From the NCBI RefSeq assembly GCF_932294415.1, contig NC_065537.1:65920290-65984289 (forward strand): a stretch of DNA of 64,000 nucleotides, written 5' to 3'. This DNA comes from Quercus robur. Taxonomy: Eukaryota > Streptophyta > Magnoliopsida > Fagales > Fagaceae. Positions 21,569 to 31,972 of the stretch are shown here, one piece after another (the stretch's first letter is position 1; each line of letters opens with the position of its first letter). The translations under genes were made by a program, and so were the position numbers. The notes below the pieces were generated by a model that had not been told where the DNA came from, did not search any database, and saw only the letters and a program-made list of their open reading frames with translations.

Positions 21569-22780
21569 CTGGAACCCCCTATATCCCAGTCGATTGCTCA
21601 GATGGATCGCTTAGAAATCATCAGCCTTGGACGATATTCACGCGCTTATCACAGAATATCCAACTGATATCTCGGTTAGTTTTCTTAAGTCTCATTTATT
21701 ATGAATTATCGATGTAATGCCTGGTATTGTCGATAAATTGGAGTTAGTTGAATTATGCTTTAAGCCATTCGGCTCTAAATGCTCTTGAAGAAACGCACAC
21801 ATAGGGCCCACCCATTCAAGAAACAGTGTTGTCAAAGAAACAGTGCTCAAAACAAGTAAAGAAATTTCCATTCTTATTATGAAGAAGAGATAGTACAGTG
21901 TACAATGGAAAGCTGGAATCAGCCTACGTCGAAGCCTACTACATAAGCAAGAAAAAGAAAAATACAAGAAAGCTGTAGAAAGCCGAGGAGGTATGTCGGA
22001 GGAGAGGTTGGCTACAGCTTCGAGACCTTATTCTTCCCCTGCACCTTTGCCTGCCCATAACTCAGGCAGCCAAAGAGACCCAACTTGAACCTGACACCGT
22101 TGAAGAAAAGGTGTAGGGAGTTGGAGGTGGTGGGGCTTTCTCTAAATATACGCCTACCGCAAAGCAGAGGCGCTGATGGGGAAAAACCCTTCTTCTGCCG
22201 CACCAAAACTCTGGCAAGGACAGAACCTGCTTCGGATTTTGACTGAAAGAGGGGAAGATTCCTTTCCCTCTCGGTGGAGATGGAGTACTCTCCTGAACTT
22301 GTGCTTCCTGTGCCCATACCTTACTGTTATAAACCTCATGAAGACACGGCGCTTCTGCGGCGGAGGAAGTTCTTTCTTTCCAACCCTCGTTTTCAACATG
22401 TTATGCCAAGAAAGGAGGACTCCGGATATGGTAGGCGTGATGTAAGAGAAAACCAAAAGGAGGGGTGTATATATATAGAGCAACCTTTTCTTCCTCCTAT
22501 TTATTTGAAAAGACAAGATGATGGCAGTCAACTCATGCGGCGTCCCAAGGAGCACTACAGGCAAAGTAGTCTTGGCTCAACTTCCAACGTCAACTGCAGC
22601 CAAGAGATTCAAAGAGCCTCGTAAAGGCGCGCCTCGATCCTTGGGGCGTCAGAGAAGTACTGCATGGCCAGGGGTTGCAGAAATATCTCTTAATCTGCGG
22701 GTCCATTGAATTCGCGGCCCAGGCCCACTTTGCATGGAGGCCCAGGGACACCCTGTTCGGCACCTCGTGAAATGCCTAAT
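21569..22780. other. spacer between arrays of the LARD-like element
   Basis: About 1.2 kb without a recognisable gene; only short overlapping ORFs on both strands. A phrase near 22230 (GCTTCGGATTTTG) recurs near 24330, so parts of the interior are themselves duplicated. A TATATATA-like stretch lies near 22468. Confidence 0.6.
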
Positions 22781-23345
22781 AAAAGGGGAAACCAAGTACT
22801 AATGCAGACGTTGGTCTTGGACAGAACCTAAGGCTTGCATGGTCCTCGGACTCAGGCTAAAAGGGGAAACCAAGTACTAATGCAGACATCGGTTTTGGAC
22901 AGAACCTAAGACTTGCATGGTCCTCGGACTCAGGCTAAAAGGGGAAACCAAGTACTAATGCAGACATCGGTCTTGGACAGAACCTAAGGCTTGCATGGTC
23001 CTCGGACTCAGGCTAAAAGGGGAAACCAAGTACTAATGCAGACATCGGTCTTGGACAGAACCTAAGACTTGCATGGTCCTCGGACTCAAGTTAAAAGGGA
23101 AAACCAAGTACTGACGCAGACATTGGTCTTGGACAGAACCTAAGGCTTGCATGGTCCTCGGACTCAAGTTAAAAGGGAAAACCAAGTACTGATGCAGACG
23201 TTGGTCTTGGACAGAACCTAAGACTTGCATGGTCCTCGGACTCAAGTTAAAAGGGAAAACCAAGTACTGATGCAGACGTTGGTCTTGGACAGAACTTAAG
23301 GCTTGCATGGTCCTCGGACTCAAGTTAAAAGGGAAAGTCAAGTAC
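22781..23345 (+). repeat. tandem array 2: about 7 units of 78 bp inside the LARD-like element
   Basis: Units contain GGAAACCAAGTACT, GGACAGAACCTAAG and TTGCATGGTCCTCGGACTCA. Array 1 has the same blocks in the same order with a different linker, so the arrays share an origin but have diverged. Degenerate partial units continue to about 23460. Confidence 0.95.
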
Positions 23346-24884
23346 CGACAAAGACACAAGCCTCGGACTCAAGCCTAAGGGAAGAATCAAGTACATAAGA
23401 TAAAACGTATAAGTCCTGAACAAAGCCCAGGTTTTGCAAAGTCCTCGGACTCAGGCTTCTTGGGAAATTAACTGTCCTAATGAAGGAATTTTTTCAGCTT
23501 AAATACTGGAAAGGGTTAAGTCTCACGTATCATGAAAGTGGCAGGACAACCTGATGATCGTCAACCTAAAGAGGCCATTCATCCGGTGGGTAACACGTCC
23601 TCGGATAGCTACTTCTTACACCTTATCGAAGCATTTAATACACATCACGGCCAATTTTAAGATAAGTCTCATTCCTTACTGGTCGGATTGCCATGTTGAA
23701 TAATATTTTTGTTAGAGTTATCGTGACATCTTTTTAGGAACGATTACTTTGGCCTTAGTTATTATTGATTCAAATGCTATACTACTGTGCCAAATAGCGC
23801 TTTCACATTTGTTAAAATATATAAACAAGACATATGAAATAGAGTAACAGTAACTTTTATTAATATGAAAAACTGTTACAACATACAAGGAAGGGCTTAA
23901 ACAAGCCTATACAAAAAAAAAAAATTTGAGCTGCTAAAACAGTAACAACATCCGTAACACAAATAAGTAAACCATCAAGTGTCTTCTGAACTCGTCTTCA
24001 AAGTCTCTCTGAAATCTATGCCTCAGAACTGTTCATATCAGGAGAAGATCCTTATACAAAAATAATGAAGGAGAAGGAAGAAGAATTGGAAGACATGGAA
24101 GCACTTCAGCAAGCTCTTGTCACTGAAGAATGCTAGGGAGAAAGAAGATGGAGGACATGAGCGGGAAGGAGGAGAAGAAGAGGGAAGCAATGAAAAGAAA
24201 GTAAAAGGAGCAAAAGAGGGAGAAGGGGAGCCTTATTAGGTATGCTCATGAGAGAGCAGATGGAGATGACAAGGGATGTTTTCGACTCAGTCACACCAAG
24301 AATGGGGTGTGACGAGTCCCTGCTTCGGATTTTGGCTAGAAGAATGGGGAGGCAAATCTTAAGCCTCCGGCACCCTTGCCCCGACCGAGCCATCTCAAGT
24401 TTTATCAGGACATGGTATTTCTGGGAAAAGAAGGATTTGTTCATGGTGGATTATTATGAGATAAGTGTTATTGAATAGGGAGTAACCGAATGGAGGAAGT
24501 GGATTCTGGGAAGAGCATGAGGGATTCTGATATGGAAAGGTCACCCCGTCTTCTCTCTTTATATAGGGAACGAAGAAAAGGGTACGTGACACATTCAGAT
24601 CCCCAAGGAAATCCAGAGTATAACGCGCCGCTTCGTTTTCCCACACCATCGGTAACCGTTACATCTAGAAGGTCTCGTAAATGGTAGGAGATTAAAGGCA
24701 CGTTGCAGATAACCACGCGGCATAACGGCAACGTACATAAATCCAGGAAAAACGGCTCGTAGACCGGCGCATCCCTCGTGGAGGTGAAGAGTCATCAACG
24801 TTGATCAAGGGCCGAATTAAATGAGCCGCAGTCAAGGCTCGGTATTACCAAAACCCACCTTTCCAACTAAGACGTTGGACAGCA
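23346..24884. other. 3' interior of LARD-like element
   Basis: No gene recognised. Two further occurrences of the GTCCTCGGA word lie near 23442 and 23598. The stretch around 24060-24240 is purine-rich (GGAGAAGGAAGAAG-like) on the plus strand. Confidence 0.6.
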
Positions 24885-24901
24885 GGGTTTTGAGGGGCTA
24901 T
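24885..24901 (+). other. polypurine-like tract before 3' LTR
   Basis: Sequence ending GGGTTTTGAGGGGCTAT abuts the 3' LTR start. It is short and interrupted by T, but it is in the correct place for plus-strand priming. Confidence 0.45.
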
Positions 24902-25659
24902 TGTGGGGCCCAACAGTCTATGGGCCCGGCTCGCTCGCTTATGGGGAGTCCACAGATCACCAAACTAAAGAAGGCCAGGGCCCCAGCCCAAAAATAGTGA
25001 GCCCGGTGTGGTTCAAAGGTACGTCCGAGGACCGCTCAGTCCTCGGAAAGCCCAGAACCCCATTGACAAGAATGGGATACAGGCAGACTTGAAAGATCAG
25101 AAAATATCTCAAGGAAATAGTCTTTAAATATCCTTCATTGACATGACATCGCCCCAGACAGAGCCGGATTTTTAGGCTTTATGGACCATCTCCCACAATT
25201 CAGGGATTAGACTGATGGGACAGATATCTGCCCTGGAAAGATCGACCCTACACGTGGACGAAGGACGACGAACGTAGGCTAGTATAAAAGAAAATGTTAT
25301 GTGACCAAGATAGGGGGGGGGAGGGAGCTCCTGAAAAAAGAACTTGATGAAAGAGAATGTCTGAAGAATATACGCCGGACATCACCTAAAAAACCCGCCG
25401 ACGGGCAATCGGGGACAACACCACCGCTCCTCGGACAGTGTCCGAGGAGCCAGATCCTCCTCAATACAAGGACGAAGGGCCTGAATATCCAGCCCAAAGC
25501 TTTATCTCATGTTGGTTCATCTAAAGTCCGGCCCAAAATGCCATCCTGTGATCCAACGCTGGCTTTTTAACCCCACTCTCTACAAATATTATTGTGAGGG
25601 ACTTTCCGTGTGCGAGCCCAACATCGTCGCTGGGCCGTTACTGAAATTGTGTCCTCACA
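24902..25659 (+). repeat. 3' LTR of LARD-like element
   Basis: 758 bp, nearly identical to 19443-20200. Differences seen: G for A near 24980, G for A near 25333, G for A near 25515, C for T near 25613. Followed at once by the target duplication GTGAC. Confidence 0.95.
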
Positions 25660-28600
25660 GTGACAATAGTCACATTTTTTTTTTTTAATTTTTATAATGA
25701 GTTTGCAATATTTTTTTTGGTATTAAAAAATTGATTGTAGCTAGTTTTCGCATTTGGTGATCTTGGAGGTTGTAGGGGTATTTAAAATTTTGGGTAAATT
25801 TTGGAGTTAATTTGGCCATTTTTGTCATCCCAAGGATATTTTAGACATCTTGGTGTAATTTGGGGTTAGTTTGGAATTTCGTTGGCCTCAAAGGTATTTT
25901 AGCCATTTTGTTATAATCTGAGGCTTATCTTATGCTTTTGAATTCAAAGGTGTCAAAGGCATTTTCATAATTTTTGTCATGTGTAGGGATAGATTTTTTT
26001 TTTTTTGGTTGGGGGGGGGGGGGGGGGGGTGGTGGTTTAAAATGGAATTAATGCTTATTTTTGTAAGTTCTATATGGTCTGAGGGCTTTCATTAATTTCG
26101 GTGGAATTAAGGGGTTTTAGCCTTTAGGTAATTTGTTTGAAGCTTAGGGTACTTTGATAATATATATAAATATGTGGCTAGTTACATAATTTTAATAAAC
26201 TTTGGGCGTCTTTGCAAAATTTTGGAAAGTTGGAGGTTGATGGGAATTTGTATTGGGATTGGCTTTTGAGCACTCATATCATTGCAAGTGCTTGTATAAC
26301 AGGAAAAATATCACATTTTAGCCAACTAAACCAAAAATTCATCCATATTAGGTCATGAAAAATTGTGTAAAAATATAAGGTTGCTACAGTGAGCATGTCA
26401 ATTTACATTGGCATTTTGGCACTATTCATTTTGCATTTAGTTTTTATTCTTTCTTTATATATATATCAAGGATGAAAGAAGAGAGTGGATGGTAGTTATG
26501 TATGAAGAAAGAGAAACAACTAAAAAGAGCAAGAAAAATTAATATTTTAATAAAATGTAGTGTAAAATAGATAATGAAAACTCACTCAGTGTATAAAACA
26601 CCTGTGAATGTTTAGACCCCTAAAAATAGATTTTCCAATACGAGCTTATATTTAAACAATATATGTGCGGAATATGAAATATAAGTAATACCCAAATTAG
26701 CAAACTACTCTAAGCCATTAATTAATCACAACCAATAGAAATTAAAAGCTAAGAGTAAGGGAAAGAGAGATGCAAACACTAGATAACACTGACACGTATT
26801 ATCGAAGAGAAAACCGAAAAACTCAGAAAAAAATCTCTCTGCCGCCCTCTAAGCGATAAATGATCCACTAGAAAATCAATTGGGATACATGAATAGTAAT
26901 AGACCCTCCAAGTCTAATCTACCCAATGCACCTAAGCCCTCCAAGCTTCTTGCTATAACAAGGTTACGCCTAACCGTGTATTCTCTAGCTTTCCGGATCC
27001 CGCAATTAGCCCATTGTATCAACCAATATGAATTGGTTCTCTCTTGAAATGCTTCCCAAACACCAAGAACCTTCTCACTACTCTGAATTTGGTGAGGTAA
27101 GGATTTGGTTTATGATCCCATCATGCCTCATGGGTATGACAATGGAGAGGGTGAGAGTAGAAGAATTTGGATAATCAAATGTATAAGATCGTAGATGAAT
27201 CAATCTTATTTTTCTCTAGGGTTTCTCTCTGGAAGTTCTCTACATTTCGTGAGTATAAGGATATTTATAGTAGGGTATGAGATGGAATGTGAAAAGTCAA
27301 TTTTCTGCAAAATAGGGTGCACTAGCAAGTCACTCACGACTGGAATGAGTCGCTAGTTCCAGTCGCCAGTTACCAAACTAGGCCAGATTGTATTGTTTGT
27401 CCTGTAGAGACCCAGCTAGCCTGATTCTTCATCTTCCTACATGCTTCACACGTGTGCTTCGTTTTGACAAGTTACCACTTGCGAGTTAATCGTGAGTCCA
27501 GTCGCGAGTCACCTTCTTGTTGCACACTCTTGATCAAATCTCCACACTCTCTCACACACAACTCTTACATTATTTTTACCTAAATATAGGGTTTCTAAAT
27601 GTTGAATTATAAGCAAATTTAGCAGGGAATAAATTCAACTTTACAGATAATTTGATGTGAAGTGTTTTGAATTTTTTTATTTGGTTGAGAAAATGAGTTA
27701 TTTGAAAAGTGAGTATGTAAAATAGAAAAGATAGGTTTTATGCTAAAAATATAAATGATAATCTGATGCAAATGATCTTAGGATTCTAACTTAGATGTGG
27801 TTTTGTTTAGGAGTTGGCTTTAAGGCTTGGGCCAAACATTGGTTTCAATTAGTGGGCTTATAACTTAAACTATCGTTGGGCTTTTGTTTAGGTGTTCGGG
27901 GCAAGTGGGTTTGGTTCAAAGTTTTGTTCGGCTTTAATATGTATGGGCTAAGAGGGAATTTTTAAACTGAAATGGGTTATGGGCCACTTATGGGCTTTGT
28001 TTTAATATGGAAAATGAACTTATGGGCTTTGTTTTAATATTGAAAATGATGTTGATATTGTGCAATGTTTTTGTGAATTTGTGTGTTGATGCGTTGTGCA
28101 CTAGCGTATTCCAATATGGCAATACTTGCAGAGTTGCAGGGAAGGAAAAAGAATTCATCAGTGTTACATGCTTGATCAAAGAAGATCGAAGTGGTCTCTG
28201 TGTTGCTTGTTCTTATTGCCCACTTCCACTTTGATGCTTCTTTTATGTATCCGCTCTTTTTTATTATATCTTTCTCCTTCTTTGCATACCACCTCTACTG
28301 CTCTATGTTATTGTTGTTGTTGTCATGGTTGGCTTGATAGAACCAGTTTTGTGTGTGTGGGGTTTCTTTTGAATTTTTGGGATTTTCTAAGTCCATTGTG
28401 AGGGAGTTATGATGGTGGTTGGTCTTATATGTGAGTGGTTTTCATGTTCTTAAATGGAGCTTTTCTGTGTATTAGTTTGCCTCAGTTTTTTTTTTTTTTT
28501 TTGACAAGGAAGATGATGAAGGAGGCAGATCGAGGGATGCTTTGGTTATGCAAAGAGAACATATTGAAACAGTGTAAGAGCTCGTCACCAATGAACCATT

Positions 28601-29190
28601 GAATTTTAGGTCTTTTTTTAATGAGAAATTTTTGCTGCATATATGTATAGCGTGTAAACACAACCAATTATAATTGAAAACATGACTTTAAGTCAATGTA
28701 TTCAACAAATACTACTTTTTTTTTTCAGATATGATTGACACGGGCTTCTTTTATCTTTGGCTCAAATGATATATTTTGATGTTAAACTTTTGAATTTTTG
28801 CATACTAAACTTAAAAAGAAAAAAAGAAAATCCTATAGAAAGATAATAAAAACAACATATATGATGATAAAAATGCACTTTAATCTTGATCTTTGTTTGA
28901 TTCTAATTATATATATATGGCTTCTATTCTCTTCAATAATGTTGTGAATTCTTGGGTTTGAAAAGTCAAAATTTTAGATATAATGTTTATTAGTTTTATA
29001 AAGTTTTAGTTTTAATTGTTTTTTGGGTATTTATAAACTGTAAAACAGTATGTATGTAACAAGTTTAACTTTTCAAGCCATCAAATTCTGCTCATATCAA
29101 ACAACTGGTCCATAATTTCCTGGTCAACTATATATTCAAGAAATCTCACTTTCATCGAGCGCATAAGATATTAAATAATACTATTATATA
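25660..29190 (+). repeat. duplicate unit B, right part
   Basis: Collinear with unit A from about 10450 to 12890 apart from a solo LTR (26575-27645). A G homopolymer of about 20 bases sits near 26009-26030. No gene is visible. Conserved islands match unit A: the GGAAGGAAAAAGAATTCATC phrase near 28140 and GGAAGATGATGAAGGAGGCA near 28507. Confidence 0.75.
26575..27645 (-). repeat. solo LTR (1071 bp) with 5-bp target duplication
   Basis: The block interrupts unit B. It runs from TGAAAACTCA to ...CTTTACA and is flanked by GATAA at 26570-26574 and 27646-27650. A minus-strand TATAAATA (27262-27269) suggests minus orientation. No internal region accompanies it, which is the product of LTR-LTR recombination. 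Unit A lacks it at the matching point near 11317. Confidence 0.8.
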
Positions 29191-29454
29191 TTTGCAACTT
29201 GCTGTTCAACAACTTCATTATTACGGGTTGTTGAAATCCAGAACTAGGAAATGTTATTTTAGAAGACAAGCTAGATGTAGTGAAAAATTTGTGACTCAAC
29301 CTTTTTGTATTGTAACATATAGTTATACAAAGAGTACAATTGTTAGAAAGAATCAAAGAATCAAAGTTAACCCTTTTCAATATTACATGGTTGTACAAAA
29401 ATTTTGTTTGTCAGAAGAATCAAACAGTCAAAGAAAAATTATTTGCAGCTAAAA

Positions 29455-30690
29455 TTAGAAAAGCTTGTTTGCAAATTCATCAATTGAAGTTCCCTCTCTT
29501 CGGGAATAAGCAGATTTTCGTGCAAGTTCTTTTAGCTGTGACAAGCTTCGTCCGAACTTCAAAGCCAACTTCATCTCAAACAACTCCCCATTCTCTCTTT
29601 TTTCCAAATCTTTTTCTTCAAGTGTGCCTTCAATTGATTCTTCCAATAGGCGAAAGAAGCCAGCGTTGTTTCTATACATCTCAAACACCATTCCAACTTG
29701 TCCACCATGTTCAAAAGCATTAACAGCACTTCCTAATGCCCCAGCAGCCACCGCTATTATCGCTGCCCATGATCCATTACCCACAAAAGTGGAACCGATG
29801 GCAGCAATGCCGGTGAGTAATGGGCCTGTGATAGCCAAAATCTTGTTGATCTTCAACATCAAGTTGCCTAGCCTTGCATAGTCTTTAATGTCTTTTCTCT
29901 TCACCACTTCAATAATATCTCTCATTTCAACTTCCAGCTCCTCACTCCAACCATTCTTCGCCATCTTATGAAATTTACCTTCTTGTGCCTTGGTTTTGTT
30001 CTGTGATTGTTTTGATGGCCACCAAACAGCAGGTTCAAACTTTGAAGGAAACTTTTCGAGCATTGCTCCGAGCAAGGGAAGTGGGAAGGCTTTATCAAGA
30101 GCCAAGACCTTTTCCATCACAATTTTCACATCCGCCTGAGTTGGATTGCCAAGAGTGAGGATAGTTTGGATTTGGCTTTGAAGTTGCTTGAACAATCTGA
30201 TAGCATTACGTTGTTCCTCAGCGAGTTGTGAGGGCTGAATTTTGCTCATTATAAGCGACAATCCTGTGGCTGCAGAGTACAATAGGGCGGACGATAATTT
30301 CAAAGCCAGTAGAGGGATTCCAGCGCCTCCAATTGCTCCAACACCAGTTAAGGTTGCAGCAGTAAGAGTTATCATGTTGATAGAGTTCAAAAGAAGGGTG
30401 TTCCAATTGTCACGTTGCTTTCCAATGTTATTGTGCATCTCTACCCTATCAGCTACAGCTTCTAAAAGAGAATAGAGTTGGGTATTTGCAATACTAGTGG
30501 AGTTGTATGATTCAACATCAATTGGGACTGTTTTTGTAAACCCAGCCCTTATGTTCAATTCTTCAACCACAGATCTTTTTGGTATTTTTGGAACTGACAA
30601 AGGGACTCTCGGAAGTTTTGGGACAGGAATAGCAGCACTGATTTTCTTTGAAGAAGAGAGTATGAGAGGTGAAGCTTGTAGGGAAGCCAT
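29455..30690 (-). CDS. At4g22030-like protein (family annotated as probable F-box protein), intact
   Basis: Single exon of 411 residues with ATG at 30690, the first in frame, and a TATA box 80 bp upstream. The N-terminus is Ser/Pro/Lys-rich (residues 1-45), possibly a targeting peptide. Two hydrophobic Gly/Ala-rich segments follow, at about 106-147 and 284-325. Between them is a charged helical region with AVWWPS (about 221-226). The C-terminus is charged and helical. I recognise it as the plant family named after Arabidopsis At4g22030, often called probable F-box protein; I see no F-box in this sequence, so that name should not be taken as function. The two hydrophobic segments instead suggest membrane association. 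A close broken paralogue lies at 35085-36325. Role unknown. Confidence 0.85.
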   Translation of the reverse strand: MASLQASPLILSSSKKISAAIPVPKLPRVPLSVPKIPKRSVVEELNIRAGFTKTVPIDVESYNSTSIANTQLYSLLEAVADRVEMHNNIGKQRDNWNTLLLNSINMITLTAATLTGVGAIGGAGIPLLALKLSSALLYSAATGLSLIMSKIQPSQLAEEQRNAIRLFKQLQSQIQTILTLGNPTQADVKIVMEKVLALDKAFPLPLLGAMLEKFPSKFEPAVWWPSKQSQNKTKAQEGKFHKMAKNGWSEELEVEMRDIIEVVKRKDIKDYARLGNLMLKINKILAITGPLLTGIAAIGSTFVGNGSWAAIIAVAAGALGSAVNAFEHGGQVGMVFEMYRNNAGFFRLLEESIEGTLEEKDLEKRENGELFEMKLALKFGRSLSQLKELARKSAYSRREGTSIDEFANKLF

Positions 30691-30769
30691 TTGATTGAGG
30701 TTGTCTCTTTGGTTATTTTCTTTGTGGTGAGAGGTTGAGAATGAAGGAATAGAGAGGCTTGTGGAGTCT

Positions 30770-30777
30770 TATTTATA
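30770..30777 (-). promoter_or_regulatory. TATA box of At4g22030-like gene
   Basis: TATAAATA on the minus strand, 80 bp upstream of the ATG. The same box is kept upstream of the paralogous pseudogene (36418-36425). Confidence 0.65.
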
Positions 30778-31972
30778 GCATGATTGATAAGAAGGGGTCA
30801 GATGTGGTAATTATTGACTATTTGTAACTGACTTGACTAAACCTATTGGTTGACCCATTCCCTCTTCATCATTTTCAATTCAAAGTTTGCTCTCTGCGCT
30901 TGGCTTGGTCTCCCTACGGTGGACCACATCATTTTCAATTCTCGGAATTTTAACCTTCTATTCGATTATTTGTGATGCAATTACTTATTAGTTCTAAATT
31001 TTATATTTAATTTAATTTTTTTTTTGGTTTCTCATAATTAAATTTGGTTAATACTATTTTTTTTTTTAATAAAATCTGATAAACAGGTCAATACGATTGG
31101 CCCGTTTAATAAATAGATCATATTAGAATTGATGAATCTTGACCTATTTAATAAACATGTTGGGTTAGTGTTGACCCATATAATCAGATACTTATGAGTC
31201 GACACGACACGCAAACACGAATTGCCACATCTACTCTCACATCACATGCTCGTACCTTACTAAAATAGGAAAAAAAAAATGTTATTTCGTCAAACCTAGT
31301 TTCTTACTTTTATTGGATCATGTAATTTGACAACGGTTGCATCTTGCAATCTTGCAATTTGACCAAGGCTGCAAGGTCAATATCTTATATATCTACAGTC
31401 GTAACAAAAATGCCACTAGAACTACTATACATACTCCTTGAGACCAAATATGAGTTATTTTGAGAATATAACTGGTAACTAATCCGTTCAATTTACCAAA
31501 AAGTTGAAAAAAAAAATTTATCTGTGATATGTACTTAATTTTCAGTATTAATAAATAATATTATTTTTAAATCATTAATTTTTAAGTCGATTTCTTTCTT
31601 TATATATAAATTAAATCCATCCCCGTATTGTTTTTGAAAGGTCTATATGTATAGGCCTAGTACTTTTAGTCGCTACAAAATTTATAGACTTCAAATATGC
31701 TTGACGCTTGAGCTTCAATCATTCAAATGGTAACGTCACTAATTAGCTGGATAATTTATAGATGTGCATCCCATTTCCAACGCTAGTGCATTTATATCAG
31801 CCCATGCAAAAATTTCTTTCCATTTTAGCATAAAACCCAAAATTTTCTATTTTACATATACATTTTTCAAAATACTTCACATTAGATTATCTATTTTACT
31901 CTACATTTTATTAGAATATAATTTTTCTTTATTTTTTTTAATTATTTCTTATTTTTTTCACACAGAACAACC
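30778..31972. other. upstream intergenic region, no gene seen
   Basis: The first 150 bp resemble the flank of the paralogous copy (36430-36560). The 31318-31500 stretch (AAAAATGCCACTAGAACTA and neighbours) recurs near 36645 and, diverged, near 57330-57500, so it belongs to the locally duplicated sequence. The rest is AT-rich. Confidence 0.6.

Larger units (their letters stand above)
19443..25659 (+). mobile_element. young non-autonomous LTR retrotransposon (LARD-like), no gag or pol
   Basis: The 6217-bp element has 758-bp LTRs, TG...CA ends, a PBS, a PPT and a 5-bp duplication GTGAC (19438-19442 and 25660-25664). I count four differences between the LTRs, all transitions (about 0.5%), so insertion is recent. 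The 4.7 kb interior has no gag, protease, RT or integrase motif; it holds two related tandem arrays (20423-21568 and 22781-23345) and unique-looking spacers. Such large gene-less elements (LARDs) are mobilised by partners. The PBS is identical to that of the gypsy element at 1-3524, so a gypsy lineage is a plausible helper. Orientation is plus, set by PBS and PPT. Confidence 0.9.

Noticed and set aside
20351-21717. Repeat-peptide ORFs as a real protein gene
   Set aside because: The frame is open because a short unit has no stop in that frame; a 28-base deletion breaks it and no domain is recognisable. Annotated as a tandem array.
22012-22709. Overlapping ORFs in the LARD-like spacer
   Set aside because: Frames on both strands are open with no family similarity; region has higher GC, which lengthens random ORFs.
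20423-23345. CRISPR-like array
   Set aside because: Units are contiguous without unique spacers, in a plant retroelement with LTRs and PBS.
23033-23359. Minus-strand repeat-peptide ORF (108 codons)
   Set aside because: Produced by the 78-bp array; opposite strand to the element and no start context or domain.
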